64,000 bases of DNA, taken from positions 62,001-126,000 of the forward strand of contig OMYH01000001.1 in the NCBI GenBank assembly GCA_900315255.1. Direction: 5' to 3'. Source of the DNA: an uncultured Eubacteriales bacterium (GTDB taxonomy: Bacteria; Bacillota; Clostridia; Oscillospirales; Acutalibacteraceae). Positions 23,463-32,679 of the stretch are shown here, piece after piece. Numbering within the stretch: the first letter of the stretch is position 1; each line of letters begins with the position of its first letter. The notes beneath the pieces were generated by a model. That model made no database searches, was not told the DNA's origin, and saw only the letters and a program-made list of their open reading frames with translations. The translations under genes were made by a program, and so were the position numbers.

Positions 23463-25061
23463 TTACATCAGCGGCGCAAACAGTCGCATTATCGAGCCTG
23501 CTATTTTATAGCCGATTTTTTCGTGCTTTATAGATTCGTTCGTTACTCTTCTGCATACGGAAAGTGTTTTCATATAGTCTTCTTCGATATCTGCAACACA
23601 TTCTGTTTTATACATATATGCGGCGCATTCAAAATGATGATACAGACTTCTGTAATCAAGATTGATCGTGCCTACGACCGCTTTTTCGTCGTCACTTACG
23701 AATACCTTTGCGTGTACGAACCCCGGCGTATATTCAAATATTTTCACTCCTGCGTCGGTAAGGTATTTGTAATTTGACTTTGACAATGCATAGACTACCT
23801 TTTTATCGGGTATGCCCGGCAGGATCAGCTTCACGTCTACCCCTCGCTGGGCGGCAAATTTCAGAGCGCTTTCAAGCTCGTTGTCAAGAATAAGATAAGG
23901 TGTCATGATATGAACATATCTTTTTGCCCGGTTGAGTATGTCAAGATATACGCTTTCACCTATTTTGTATTCGTCAAGCGGACAGTCACAATAAGGCATA
24001 ACGTACCCCGGAGAGGGCTTCGCTGTGGAGGGGACGATGTATTTATCCCACTCGGGTTCTTTTTCGTTGAGATTCCACATCTGCAGGAACATCAGCGTAA
24101 AGCTTTGAGCAGCCTCGCCTTTCATCATAACTGCGGTATCCTTCCAGTGACCGTATGGGTGAGTGTAGTTGATATATTCGTCGGCAAGATTTATCCCGCC
24201 GCTGAATGCTGTTTTTCCGTCAATTACAAGGATCTTTCTGTGATCTCTGTAGTTATAGTGAGTAGATACGAGCGGCGTTATAGGAGAGAACGGCTTGCAT
24301 TGTATGCCGAGCTTTTCCAGACGCTTCGGATAGTCCCATGAGAGGAGCTGTATCTCGCACATTCCGTCATATAAAACACGAACCTCAACACCTTGCTTGA
24401 CTTTGTCTGCAAGTATTTTGAGGATACTGCCCCACATATACCCCTCTTCGATAATGAAGTATTCAAGAAAGATGAATTTTTCGGCTTTTTTCAGCTCGTC
24501 GATCAGAGCTTTGAATTTATCCTCGCCAAGCGGAAAATACTTTATATCTGTATTGCGGTATATCGGGAAACAGCCGCTTCTGTTTATATAGCGGTGAAGC
24601 GAGTCTGTCGAAGATCGGACAATATCGTCTTCTTTCAGAATGTCTTCGTCCTGCTTCAGCTTGTTTTTTGTAATGTCTATCAGATCGCCGACCCGCCTTT
24701 TTATAAGCAGATGACCCCAGTCGTTTTCGGTAAACAGCATAAAGACAGCTGTCGGAACCGGCAGCAGCATAAGCAGGAACAGCCACGTCAGCTTTGCCGT
24801 GGAGTCCATATCAATCATAAACAGGTGTAATACCATAAATACGGTAAATATCCAGATAAGTACAGAGAACCATTCAAAATAATCATACAGCCAGTTGTAA
24901 ACTGTTAGCATCAGCTCGGCTTGAACTAAAATCAGTATAATGATAATTCCGACTCTGCTGAAAAATATCCTGAGCAGTCCCTTGCGGCGGCCCTTTGTGA
25001 GCCGGATTATGTTTTCTGATTCGGGCGGCGAAGGTTTATCATTCTGTTTTTTTCTTTTCAT
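23463..25061 (-). CDS. cls: Cardiolipin synthase (phospholipase D family)
   Basis: A 532-residue enzyme that condenses two phosphatidylglycerols to cardiolipin. After a basic, Pro-containing N terminus there are three hydrophobic segments (LLRIFFSRVGIIIILILVQA, FSVLIWIFTVFMVLHLF, LTWLFLLMLLPVPTAVFML). Two HKD motifs are complete: HRKILVIDGKTAFSGGINL and HAKVFVSDDEKAVVGTINLD. Length is typical of Firmicutes Cls, with an N-terminal extension of about 30 residues. It is monocistronic. Confidence 0.94.
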   Translation of the reverse strand: MKRKKQNDKPSPPESENIIRLTKGRRKGLLRIFFSRVGIIIILILVQAELMLTVYNWLYDYFEWFSVLIWIFTVFMVLHLFMIDMDSTAKLTWLFLLMLLPVPTAVFMLFTENDWGHLLIKRRVGDLIDITKNKLKQDEDILKEDDIVRSSTDSLHRYINRSGCFPIYRNTDIKYFPLGEDKFKALIDELKKAEKFIFLEYFIIEEGYMWGSILKILADKVKQGVEVRVLYDGMCEIQLLSWDYPKRLEKLGIQCKPFSPITPLVSTHYNYRDHRKILVIDGKTAFSGGINLADEYINYTHPYGHWKDTAVMMKGEAAQSFTLMFLQMWNLNEKEPEWDKYIVPSTAKPSPGYVMPYCDCPLDEYKIGESVYLDILNRAKRYVHIMTPYLILDNELESALKFAAQRGVDVKLILPGIPDKKVVYALSKSNYKYLTDAGVKIFEYTPGFVHAKVFVSDDEKAVVGTINLDYRSLYHHFECAAYMYKTECVADIEEDYMKTLSVCRRVTNESIKHEKIGYKIAGSIMRLFAPLM

Positions 25062-25328
25062 ATACTCCTCTCCCTTTTTTGAAAAAGCTTATCTGTTATT
25101 CTATGTATAAAGTTTAACACTAAAAAAATATCTGTACCTATACCTGTTGACAAAAACCGAAGGAGGACACCGATAAAGGATACAGATATATGTTATTATT
25201 ATACATCAAAAGAAGAAAAATTCAAGGTGATTTATATAGTGAGGTATTACTTTTTTCCGAAAACAGTTGAAAAATCATCCCGGAACGTGTATTATTAGAA
25301 TATATCTCTATACAGGAGGGTTTATACT

Positions 25329-26498
25329 GTGAATGCTCTGAAAAAAATCGGAAATATTATTCTAATTCTGTTGGGCGTAGTTCTTATATTGATTTGCGCC
25401 GATCTGCTCACGAATAAATCGATGAATAAAACATTTGATTCCCTGAGTGAACCCGACCGCACAGCGATCACCGTGGTTTGTGATGCAATCGACATTTTTG
25501 ACAGCGACATGGGCAACGAGGATGTCTGGAATACGTCATCATACAACCCTGCCGATACGGGCTTTGCTGTTATAAGAAGCTACGGAATGTTCAGAGGCTA
25601 CTGTTATATTGTCAATGCTGCGCCGCAGCCGGATGTTTTTTCGCAAAAAATTGAAATGCCGACCGAATATAAGGATATCAACGTATATCGCTTCGCTCTT
25701 TGCACACCATATCTGCTTAGTACGGCGAGTTCTTCCTTTGAAAAGGGGTATATTACAATAAATAAGCGTGAATATGCTGCCGTGAAGTTTGATCAGACTT
25801 CCGTTAAGGAACAGGGCTCGGATTCGATTGAAGAATGCTTTGTGAAAACCACATTCAGAGATGCTGTCGATACTCCCGATACGATCTCTTCGGAAACTGA
25901 CCTGAGCTTTACGATGAATGAAGAGAATATAGCATTGACGGGTCTGCAGTACAGAATAATTGACGAGCTGCTCGAAACGGACGACCAAGCATATGCTGAC
26001 AAGCTTTTGTGCGAATATGTTCTTGTGAGGGACTACCAGGCATCAAGGTACCCTGATTTCGAGAAACAGCAGGAGAGAGTCGAGCTTCTTCGAGGTACGG
26101 AACAGTATGTTTATTATAACGTCAGCAGGAATACCGGAAACGGTTATACCTACTTTGATAAGGAGCTGTCCAACAGGATCACATTCTACAGCGCATATTA
26201 TTTTATCTGCGCAGGAAAATACGGCAGTGATGTAGAAGGTTATTTTAAAGATGAAGCCCCTGTCTATACCGGCGCCGCCTTGTGTGAGGTATTAAATAAA
26301 TTTAAGATTATTCCTAATTGGCAAAAGAAGCTTGACAATTCTACAGAGAACGCATTCATATCGCAGTATAGCCTTATAAAAGAATACTGCATATCAAAGA
26401 AGTATGATGATCTGACGCTTGAAAATGTTCAGAGGTCATATAATTACGAAGAGGTGCTCGGTATGGCGAAGGCTCTTGTAAAGGGCAGCGCAGAATAA
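25329..26498 (+). CDS. Membrane-anchored protein of unknown function
   Basis: A 389-residue protein with one N-terminal membrane segment (IGNIILILLGVVLILICADL, about 6-27) and a soluble, probably extracellular remainder. No known domain is recognised. The distal half contains repeated aromatic/polar stretches (TEQYVYYNVSRNTGNGYTYF, then RITFYSAYYFICAGKYG). GGAGGG lies upstream of the GTG start. It is monocistronic between a cls gene and the surface-protein block. A role in surface binding or sensing is only a guess. Confidence 0.8.
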   Translation: MNALKKIGNIILILLGVVLILICADLLTNKSMNKTFDSLSEPDRTAITVVCDAIDIFDSDMGNEDVWNTSSYNPADTGFAVIRSYGMFRGYCYIVNAAPQPDVFSQKIEMPTEYKDINVYRFALCTPYLLSTASSSFEKGYITINKREYAAVKFDQTSVKEQGSDSIEECFVKTTFRDAVDTPDTISSETDLSFTMNEENIALTGLQYRIIDELLETDDQAYADKLLCEYVLVRDYQASRYPDFEKQQERVELLRGTEQYVYYNVSRNTGNGYTYFDKELSNRITFYSAYYFICAGKYGSDVEGYFKDEAPVYTGAALCEVLNKFKIIPNWQKKLDNSTENAFISQYSLIKEYCISKKYDDLTLENVQRSYNYEEVLGMAKALVKGSAE

Positions 26499-26722
26499 TG
26501 ATAGTCTGCCCCGGGCGGTAAAGACTACCGGTTTCCGGGCTTAATCTAAGGTACGGCAAACAAAAATTTCAAACGGTTATTATCTGCATGTAAAAAGAAG
26601 TAAAACAGTAATTATTATCAAAAACAGGACACTCAATTTGTACAAAATGCAAAAATTGTGAACAAAGGAAAAATTATTCTCATGTTTTTTTACAATTTAG
26701 TAACTTTTTTTGAGAAAAGGTA

Positions 26723-26751
26723 TTGAAATTTTTTTTTAGATGTAGTATAAT
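26723..26751 (+). promoter_or_regulatory. Promoter of the first scaffoldin-like gene
   Basis: TTGAAA (26723-26728), 17 T-rich bases, TATAAT (26746-26751). The transcript would begin right before the GGAACTATTCTTCGGGATA leader element. Confidence 0.72.
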
Positions 26752-26762
26752 AAACACGCTGA

Positions 26763-26781
26763 GGAACTATTCTTCGGGATA
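26763..26781 (+). promoter_or_regulatory. Repeated leader element, copy 1
   Basis: GGAACTATTCTTCGGGATA. The identical 19 bases recur at 28315 ahead of the paralogous gene. The position in both 5' leaders suggests a shared regulatory or RNA-stability element, or simply the left part of the tandem duplication. Confidence 0.6.
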
Positions 26782-26814
26782 TTGACAAAATATTATAAAA
26801 GGAGGAAAAATCAA

Positions 26815-28233
26815 ATGTCCAAGAAAGTTATTAGTGTATTGCTTTCCGTGGCTATCGTGGCAACAATGCTTTGCGTTGGTGTTGGTATGCTGACAGCTTC
26901 TGCTGATACAGTTACATACTACTTCTTAGCTCCGGACAGCTATCTCACAACGAATGGCACAGTTGGTATCTACTACTGGCAGCCGAAGGAGCCCGCTCCG
27001 TGGCCGGGTGTTGAAATGACAAAGGCTGAGGATGTTGGTCACAACGTATTCGCAGCAACAGTAGGTGACAACGACGAAACAGAGACGATCATCTTCAACG
27101 CATTCGTTGACGCAGGCAACCCTGCAGACCCTGCTCTCGCAGCAGTTGCACATCAGACAGTAAATATCGATGTTAACGGTGACGCAAGTCATGAGAATTT
27201 CTACGGAATGATTTATGTTCTTGCTAACGATGACGCACACAAGTCTGTAAACGAGCTCTCAGGTGCAGTAACAGGCAGCGGCGCATGGTTCTCAATCGAT
27301 CCCGCATCAGATGAGTACTACAAGAACAGCAAGGAGTTCTACGGTTCTTACGGTTTCCCCGAGGAGAACCCCGAGGACGCAGCTAAGGAAGTTCATAAGG
27401 ACGATACAGTTAAGGTATCCCTTACACTTGGCGGCGTTGAGAAGGCTGGTACACTCACATCTTACATTAAGTTTGACAGCAGCCTGCTCAAGTACACAGG
27501 CAACAAGTCAACAACAGCTGACGGTCAGCTCCTCGTAAACGATACATTCGCAGAGGAAGACGATCTTAAGGATACACTCGTTGTTGGTGCAGTATTCGAT
27601 GCAGAGGGTACAGACGCTTACGCAGGTGCTCCCGCTGAGGTTTACACATTTGACTTCACAGCTCTTGCTAATACAACTCTTGCTGACGTAAAGGCTGCAG
27701 TTAGCCAGTTCGCAGAGGAGATCACAAAGATTTCCGGTCAGGATGTAGTAGACGTTTATACAAACTACAACCATATCGAAGAAGGCAACGCTTACTCGGG
27801 TCTTGCATTCGAAGTAATTTGCGAGCATAAGGACGAGTCAAGCTCAAAGACAAGCTCGACATCTTCAACAAGCTCGACAACATCTTCCAAGACAAGCTCG
27901 ACAACATCTTCCGAGACAAGTTCGACAACATCTTCAGATGCAGGCTCTTCAAGCACACCGTCTGATAACGGTTCTTCAAGCACACCGTCCAATAACGGTT
28001 CTTCAAGCACACCGTCCAATAACGGCTCTTCTTCTAAGGGTACATCTTCAACAGGTTCTTCTTCAAAGGCATCTTCTGCAAGCTCTAAGGCAGCAAGCTC
28101 TAAGGCAGCAAGCACAGCTTCTAACGGCAGTGCTATCCAGACTGCAGGTACATTCGCTATCGTATCTCTGGTAGTTGTACTCATGGCTGCAGCAGCAGTT
28201 GTTCTTTACTCAAGAAAGAAGACAGAGGAATAA
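26815..28233 (+). CDS. Scaffoldin-like surface protein 1: starch-binding-like and cohesin-like modules
   Basis: A 472-residue secreted, cell-anchored protein. It has a signal peptide (1-30, ending TASA|D). The N-terminal module (about 32-170) has YYFLAPDSY, then IYYWQPKEPAPWPGVEMTKA and IIFNAFVDAGNP, like CBM26-type starch-binding modules. A beta-sandwich at about 190-335 (DTVKVSLTLGGVEKAGTLTS, then YIKFDSSLLKYTG) resembles cohesins. A Ser/Thr-rich linker (about 337-430) leads to a C-terminal membrane segment and RKKTEE. This fits a cell-bound receptor that holds starch and dockerin enzymes. GGAGG supports ATG 26815, eleven codons into the longest frame. Module assignments are by eye. Confidence 0.78.
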   Translation: MSKKVISVLLSVAIVATMLCVGVGMLTASADTVTYYFLAPDSYLTTNGTVGIYYWQPKEPAPWPGVEMTKAEDVGHNVFAATVGDNDETETIIFNAFVDAGNPADPALAAVAHQTVNIDVNGDASHENFYGMIYVLANDDAHKSVNELSGAVTGSGAWFSIDPASDEYYKNSKEFYGSYGFPEENPEDAAKEVHKDDTVKVSLTLGGVEKAGTLTSYIKFDSSLLKYTGNKSTTADGQLLVNDTFAEEDDLKDTLVVGAVFDAEGTDAYAGAPAEVYTFDFTALANTTLADVKAAVSQFAEEITKISGQDVVDVYTNYNHIEEGNAYSGLAFEVICEHKDESSSKTSSTSSTSSTTSSKTSSTTSSETSSTTSSDAGSSSTPSDNGSSSTPSNNGSSSTPSNNGSSSKGTSSTGSSSKASSASSKAASSKAASTASNGSAIQTAGTFAIVSLVVVLMAAAAVVLYSRKKTEE

Positions 28234-28314
28234 TCAGTAACTGATTGTTCAAATTAATCTTAGTTTATTCATCCCTCTCACCCGAGAGGGTGGGAGGATA
28301 AATAAAATCGCTAA

Positions 28315-28333
28315 GGAACTATTCTTCGGGATA
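28315..28333 (+). promoter_or_regulatory. Repeated leader element, copy 2
   Basis: Identical 19 bases to 26763-26781, 36 bases before the AAGGAGG ribosome site of the second paralogue. A CCCTCT/AGAGGG hairpin (28274-28291) precedes it; no U tract follows the hairpin, so the two genes may be co-transcribed. Confidence 0.6.
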
Positions 28334-28368
28334 AGAAACAGAAAACAAATTTTAAGGAGGAATTTCAC

Positions 28369-29787
28369 ATGTCCAAGAAAGTTATTAGTATTGTACTTTC
28401 ATTAGCAATGGTAGTGGCAGTTCTTTGTGTTGGTTTCGGTGCAATCACAGCATCTGCTGATACAGTAACATACTACTTCCTTGCTCCGGAAAACTTTTTG
28501 TTAGCTGAAGGTTCAGGCGACAAGGTAGGTTATTACTACTGGCAGCCTTCTGAGGTTGCTCCGTGGCCGGGCGCTGAGATGACAAAGGCTCCCGAGGTTG
28601 GCGAGCGTGTTTACAAGGTAGAATGCGGCGACATGGACGAGACAGGCACAATCATCTTCAACGCATTCGTAGACGCAGGCAACCCTGCAGATCCCGCACT
28701 TGCAGCTGTAGCTCATCAGACTGTTAATATCAACACTGAGGGTTATATGAAGGGCGAGAGCACATTATATGACACACTTGACAACTTCTATGACATGATC
28801 TATGTTCTCTCTAACGCAGAAGAGGATAAGGCTGTTAACGAGTTCTCAGGTGCTATCACAACAAAGGGCGAATGGTTCTCTATCAATGCTACTGACGATA
28901 ACTACTACAAGGATTATCTTGATGAGACAGGTAACTACTGGGATAAGGTTGGCGGCAAAACAACAATCGTTTCCAAGGGTGATACAACAAGCTCAGACAC
29001 ACCGTCAGATAAGACATACCACAAGGGTGACAAAGTAACAGTTACTTTCTCCTTCGGCGGCGTTGATCCTGCAGGTACTCTCACATCTTTCGTAGACTTC
29101 AACAAGGATCTTCTCAAGTATGAAGGCAAAGAGAAGCTCGTTACAACAACAGGTACAGTTCTCGTAAATGACGACCTCAAGGCTGAGGACGGCATGGAGA
29201 GCAGACTTGGTATCGGCTGCGTATTTGATCCTACAGGTGAAGAGCACACATTTGCAGGCGACAAGGTTGCAATGTTCGCATTCACATTCACAGCTCTTGA
29301 CGATTTCAACGTTGAGGATCTCGGTATTCAGAGAGTAACAACAGAGATCACAACAATCAAGGACGACGACGTTGTTGACGTATTTGTAAACGACGACGCT
29401 ACTAAGGTTGTTGACGAGGCTTACACAGAGGTTAAGGTTGACGTTAAGTGCAACCACGAGCAGGAGAATCCTTCTTCAAGCGTAGCTCCTTCTTCATCTT
29501 CAGAGGCCGAGAAGCCGTCAAGCTCTTCTGAGCCTGAGAAGCCCTCTTCATCAGAGGCTGAGAAGCCCTCTTCAACAGTAGAGAGCAAGACATCTTCTGC
29601 TACATCTTCTAAGGCTACACCGGATGCTTCTAAGGCTTCTTCAAGCTCTAAGGCTGCATCAAATGCAAGCGGTTCAAATGGCACAGCTATCCAGACAGCT
29701 GGTACATTTGCAGTTATCTCGCTCGTAGTTATCCTTATGGCTGCTGCTGCTGTAGTTCTTTACACAAGAAAGAAGACAGAGGAATAA
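28369..29787 (+). CDS. Scaffoldin-like surface protein 2, paralogue of the preceding gene
   Basis: A 472-residue paralogue with the same order: signal peptide (1-30), starch-binding-like module (YYFLAPENFLL, then YYYWQPSEVAPWPGAEMTKA and IIFNAFVDAGNP), an inserted Asp/Thr-rich stretch, a cohesin-like module (DKVTVTFSFGGVDPAGTLTS, then FVDFNKDLLKYEG), a shorter linker (SSSEAEKPSSSSEPEKPSS-like) and the same membrane anchor (VVILMAAAAVVLYTRKKTEE). The start and stop regions are nearly identical to the first copy, so this is a recent tandem duplication with later divergence, especially in the linkers. GGAGG precedes the ATG. Confidence 0.78.
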   Translation: MSKKVISIVLSLAMVVAVLCVGFGAITASADTVTYYFLAPENFLLAEGSGDKVGYYYWQPSEVAPWPGAEMTKAPEVGERVYKVECGDMDETGTIIFNAFVDAGNPADPALAAVAHQTVNINTEGYMKGESTLYDTLDNFYDMIYVLSNAEEDKAVNEFSGAITTKGEWFSINATDDNYYKDYLDETGNYWDKVGGKTTIVSKGDTTSSDTPSDKTYHKGDKVTVTFSFGGVDPAGTLTSFVDFNKDLLKYEGKEKLVTTTGTVLVNDDLKAEDGMESRLGIGCVFDPTGEEHTFAGDKVAMFAFTFTALDDFNVEDLGIQRVTTEITTIKDDDVVDVFVNDDATKVVDEAYTEVKVDVKCNHEQENPSSSVAPSSSSEAEKPSSSSEPEKPSSSEAEKPSSTVESKTSSATSSKATPDASKASSSSKAASNASGSNGTAIQTAGTFAVISLVVILMAAAAVVLYTRKKTEE

Positions 29788-29830
29788 TTAACCAGATATT
29801 CACTAACTGAGTTTAGTAACTTAGCTGATG

Positions 29831-29863
29831 AATCCCCCTTGGAGTGATCTGAGGGGGATTTTT
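29831..29863 (+). terminator. Terminator of the scaffoldin-like pair
   Basis: AATCCCCCT pairs with AGGGGGATT, followed by TTTTC. Confidence 0.85.
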
Positions 29864-29895
29864 CATGCGATACTTAATGTATTTAAGAAAATCTC

Positions 29896-29924
29896 TTGCT
29901 TTTATTCAGAATAAATGCTATAAT
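29896..29924 (+). promoter_or_regulatory. Promoter of purA
   Basis: TTGCTT (29896-29901), 17 bases, TATAAT (29919-29924). Confidence 0.7.
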
Positions 29925-29973
29925 AAATAGGAATGTTCTTTGAAGGTTCTATTTATAAACAGAGGTGATTAAA

Positions 29974-31251
29974 ATGGTAAAAGCGATTGTCGGTGCAAAC
30001 TGGGGCGACGAAGGTAAAGGAAAAATTACCGACTGCCTTGCACAAAAATCGGATATTGTCATCAGATTTCAGGGCGGCAGCAATGCCGGTCATACTATAA
30101 TCAATAATTATGGTAAATTTGCTTTGCATCAGCTTCCATCTGGTGTATTTTATGATCATACAACAAATATTATCGGCAACGGTGTTGCATTCAGTGTAGA
30201 GAACTTTGTTAAGGAGATCGCACACCTGAAGGAACACGGCGTAGATCCGAAGGTTCTTGTGTCCGACCGTGCCCAGATCGTTATGCCTTACCATGTGGCA
30301 TTCGATTGTTACGAAGAAGAAAGACTGAGTTCAAGAAGCTTTGGTTCTACAAAGTCGGGTATAGCTCCGTTCTATTCCGATAAGTTTGCAAAGATTGGTT
30401 TCCAGGTAAATGAACTCTTTGACGACGAGGCAGGACTCAAAGAGAAGATTGAGCGTATCCTTGAGGTGAAGAATGCTGCCTTACAGCACCTTTATCATAA
30501 AGATCCTATTAAAACGGAAGATATTTTCAATAAGCTGATGGAATATAAGATAGCTATAGCACCTTATGTCGGAGATGCGTTCAGACTTGTGCACGATGCA
30601 TTGAAGGAGGGTAAGACTATTCTTCTTGAAGGTCAGCTTGGTTCTCTGAAGGATACCGATTTTGGTATATATCCGATGGTTACATCTTCAAATACTATTG
30701 CAGGTTATGGTGCTGTGGGTGCAGGTATACCGCCGTATGAGATTAAAGATATCGTTACGGTTGTTAAGGCATATTCAAGTGCCGTGGGCGCAGGCGAATT
30801 TGTCAGCGAAATTTTCGGTGAAGAGGCTAACCTTATGAGAAATCACGGCGGAGACGGCGGCGAATATGGCGCTACTACCGGCAGACCGAGAAGAATGGGC
30901 TGGCTTGACCTTGTTGCAACGAGATACGGCTGCGAGGTTCAGGGTACTACAGAAGTTGCCTTCACTGTACTTGATGCGCTCGGTTATCTGGATGAGATTC
31001 CTGTATGTGTTGCCTATGAACTGGACGGCAAGCAGATCGACTATTTCCCGACCACTACTCAGCTTAAGAGATGCAAACCTGTTCTGAAAGTCATGAAGGG
31101 CTGGAAGTGCGATATCTCTGGTATTACAGAATATGATAAGCTTCCGCAGGAATGCAAAGATTATGTCGAGTTTGCAGAGCAGCAGATCGGATTCCCTATT
31201 ACAATGGTTTCGAACGGACCTAAGAGAGAGAATTTGATTTATAGACGTTAA
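29974..31251 (+). CDS. purA: Adenylosuccinate synthetase
   Basis: A 425-residue GTP-dependent enzyme joining IMP and aspartate to adenylosuccinate in AMP synthesis. The N terminus is diagnostic: VGANWGDEGKGKITDCLA with the catalytic Asp, then GGSNAGHTI. Further on, ILLEGQLGSLKDTDFGIYP and TTGRPRRMGWLD complete the active site. ATG 29974 follows GAGGTGATTAAA; an in-frame GTG three codons earlier overlaps the ribosome site. It sits between the surface-protein genes with its own promoter. Confidence 0.97.
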   Translation: MVKAIVGANWGDEGKGKITDCLAQKSDIVIRFQGGSNAGHTIINNYGKFALHQLPSGVFYDHTTNIIGNGVAFSVENFVKEIAHLKEHGVDPKVLVSDRAQIVMPYHVAFDCYEEERLSSRSFGSTKSGIAPFYSDKFAKIGFQVNELFDDEAGLKEKIERILEVKNAALQHLYHKDPIKTEDIFNKLMEYKIAIAPYVGDAFRLVHDALKEGKTILLEGQLGSLKDTDFGIYPMVTSSNTIAGYGAVGAGIPPYEIKDIVTVVKAYSSAVGAGEFVSEIFGEEANLMRNHGGDGGEYGATTGRPRRMGWLDLVATRYGCEVQGTTEVAFTVLDALGYLDEIPVCVAYELDGKQIDYFPTTTQLKRCKPVLKVMKGWKCDISGITEYDKLPQECKDYVEFAEQQIGFPITMVSNGPKRENLIYRR

Positions 31252-31279
31252 CAAATTATTAACAATTCTGAAATAACAC

Positions 31280-31308
31280 TTGCATTCCCCAAAATGTTGT
31301 GTTATAAT
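31280..31308 (+). promoter_or_regulatory. Promoter of the third cohesin-like gene
   Basis: TTGCAT (31280-31285), 17 bases, TATAAT (31303-31308), near-consensus and 43 bases before the start codon. Confidence 0.75.
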
Positions 31309-31350
31309 CTTCGTATAAGATTTAAGCTATTCTATTAAGGAGGAATATTT

Positions 31351-32220
31351 ATGTTCAAGAAAATTCTCAGTATAGCTTTGGCTATTACTATGGTTGCAGC
31401 ATTATTCTGTGTTGGTGCCCTTTCAGCAAGCGCCGATGAGGCAGTTCATGCAGGCGATCAGGTCAGATATGTCTTTTCTATCTCTCCTCTCACAGATGTT
31501 GGCGGTCTGACTGTTTATTCAAACTATGACGCATCTAAGCTTACCTATGTAAGTTCAGAGTATGTTTACCCCGATGGTATGGGTGCTGTCAACGATCTTA
31601 ATGCAGGTTCAGTAAACTGGAATGACACATTTGCACAGGGTCTTAACACAAGCAACACCGATATTTTTGCCGTTACTTATAATGTTATTGCTGACGGTGA
31701 TGTTTCCGGTCTCGGACTTTTTTATAACTGCATTGAGCTTTTCGATGTAAATGCTATTGATATCCCCGGAGATTTCAACTCGCTTGTTAACGCAAGAGTT
31801 GAGGTTATTCATAATGAAACAACAGATAGCGAAGATACAGATTCAGAACCGCAAACAGAAGTTGATACAGATTCCGGTGAAACTTCCTCAACTACATCTT
31901 CAGAGGTAAGTTCGACAGTTTCTTCTAATACTTCTTCATCTACATCTTCAACACCTAAGAAGGACACACCCGATACATCCAAGCCGACATCTTCGACCAT
32001 TTCAACTCCGGGTTCCACATCAAGTGTAACATCTTCGAATGCGTCTTCAAGCGCTGCATCGTCATCAAAGCCCGCTTCAAGTTCGAAGGCAAGCAGTACA
32101 TCGTCTACTGTACCCGCTGTTAAGACTGCCGGTACGGTTGCGATTATCTCTCTGGTTGTCGTACTTATGGCAGCTGCCGCTGTAGTATTCTTCAGTAAGA
32201 AACACTCTGCCGAAGAGTAA
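31351..32220 (+). CDS. Single-module cohesin-like cell-anchored protein
   Basis: A 289-residue protein related to the two paralogues at 26815 and 28369 but without the starch-binding-like module. It has a signal peptide (1-27, ending ASA|D) and one cohesin-like beta-sandwich (about 30-155; VHAGDQVRYVFSISPLTDVG, then GLTVYSNYDASKLTYVSSEY). A long Ser/Thr linker (about 160-245) follows, then a C-terminal membrane segment. The architecture fits a surface-bound dockerin acceptor. GGAGG and a strong promoter precede it. Cohesin identity is by pattern of strands and hydrophobic positions. Confidence 0.75.
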   Translation: MFKKILSIALAITMVAALFCVGALSASADEAVHAGDQVRYVFSISPLTDVGGLTVYSNYDASKLTYVSSEYVYPDGMGAVNDLNAGSVNWNDTFAQGLNTSNTDIFAVTYNVIADGDVSGLGLFYNCIELFDVNAIDIPGDFNSLVNARVEVIHNETTDSEDTDSEPQTEVDTDSGETSSTTSSEVSSTVSSNTSSSTSSTPKKDTPDTSKPTSSTISTPGSTSSVTSSNASSSAASSSKPASSSKASSTSSTVPAVKTAGTVAIISLVVVLMAAAAVVFFSKKHSAEE

Positions 32221-32245
32221 TAATCGCTATATAATTATGCTAATA

Positions 32246-32284
32246 AAACACTCTGTCTGATAATTCGGGCAGAGTGTTTCTTGT
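32246..32284 (+). terminator. Terminator
   Basis: AAACACTCTG pairs with CAGAGTGTTT, followed by CTTGTG; it ends the cohesin-like gene. Confidence 0.8.
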
Positions 32285-32311
32285 GTAAGATGTATGTTTA
32301 ATGAATATTAA

Positions 32312-32328
32312 GGAACCACTGATTAAAT
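32312..32328. mobile_element. One-ended MITE remnant
   Basis: TTAA followed by GGAACCACTGATTAAAT, the same end as the complete elements at 46345 and 50155. No matching right end is seen nearby, so this is a truncated copy. Confidence 0.6.
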
Positions 32329-32435
32329 TACTCTTAAAATATCACTATATAATATTGACATAAACCCCAAATGCATTTATAATTAAGAATATAAGGTATT
32401 TCTTTCTTTTATCATTTACTTTTGGGGGAATAGTT

Positions 32436-32675
32436 ATGACAGATTCTATTTTGTCCGTAAAGACAAACAGCCTGATCGAAAGAGTATGGGAAATCATGAC
32501 AAACAGCAGCTCTTATTTTGAGAGTATGGGGACGAATGTAGATGAGATCATATTTATCTACAACGAATTATGCAGGTGCAGTAAGCAGATAAAGACCTGT
32601 GACAGTGAGCAAGAATATTCTCGGATTGAGGATAAAGTTCGTATGTGCGAAAAGCAAGTGAATAGCTACATTTAA
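32436..32675 (+). CDS. Small hypothetical protein
   Basis: A 79-residue probable helical protein (MTDSILSVKTNSLIERVWEI, ending YSRIEDKVRMCEKQVNSYI) with several cysteines in the middle (ELCRCSKQIKTC). No family is recognised. GGGGGAATAGTT precedes the ATG. It faces the end of the HIRAN/J-domain operon across a shared terminator. Confidence 0.6.
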   Translation: MTDSILSVKTNSLIERVWEIMTNSSSYFESMGTNVDEIIFIYNELCRCSKQIKTCDSEQEYSRIEDKVRMCEKQVNSYI

Positions 32676-32679
32676 ATAA

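Noticed and set aside
27792-28184. Minus-strand Leu/Glu-rich frames opposite the Ser-rich linkers
   Set aside because: Products of Ser/Thr codon bias in the linkers of the surface proteins; no start signals.
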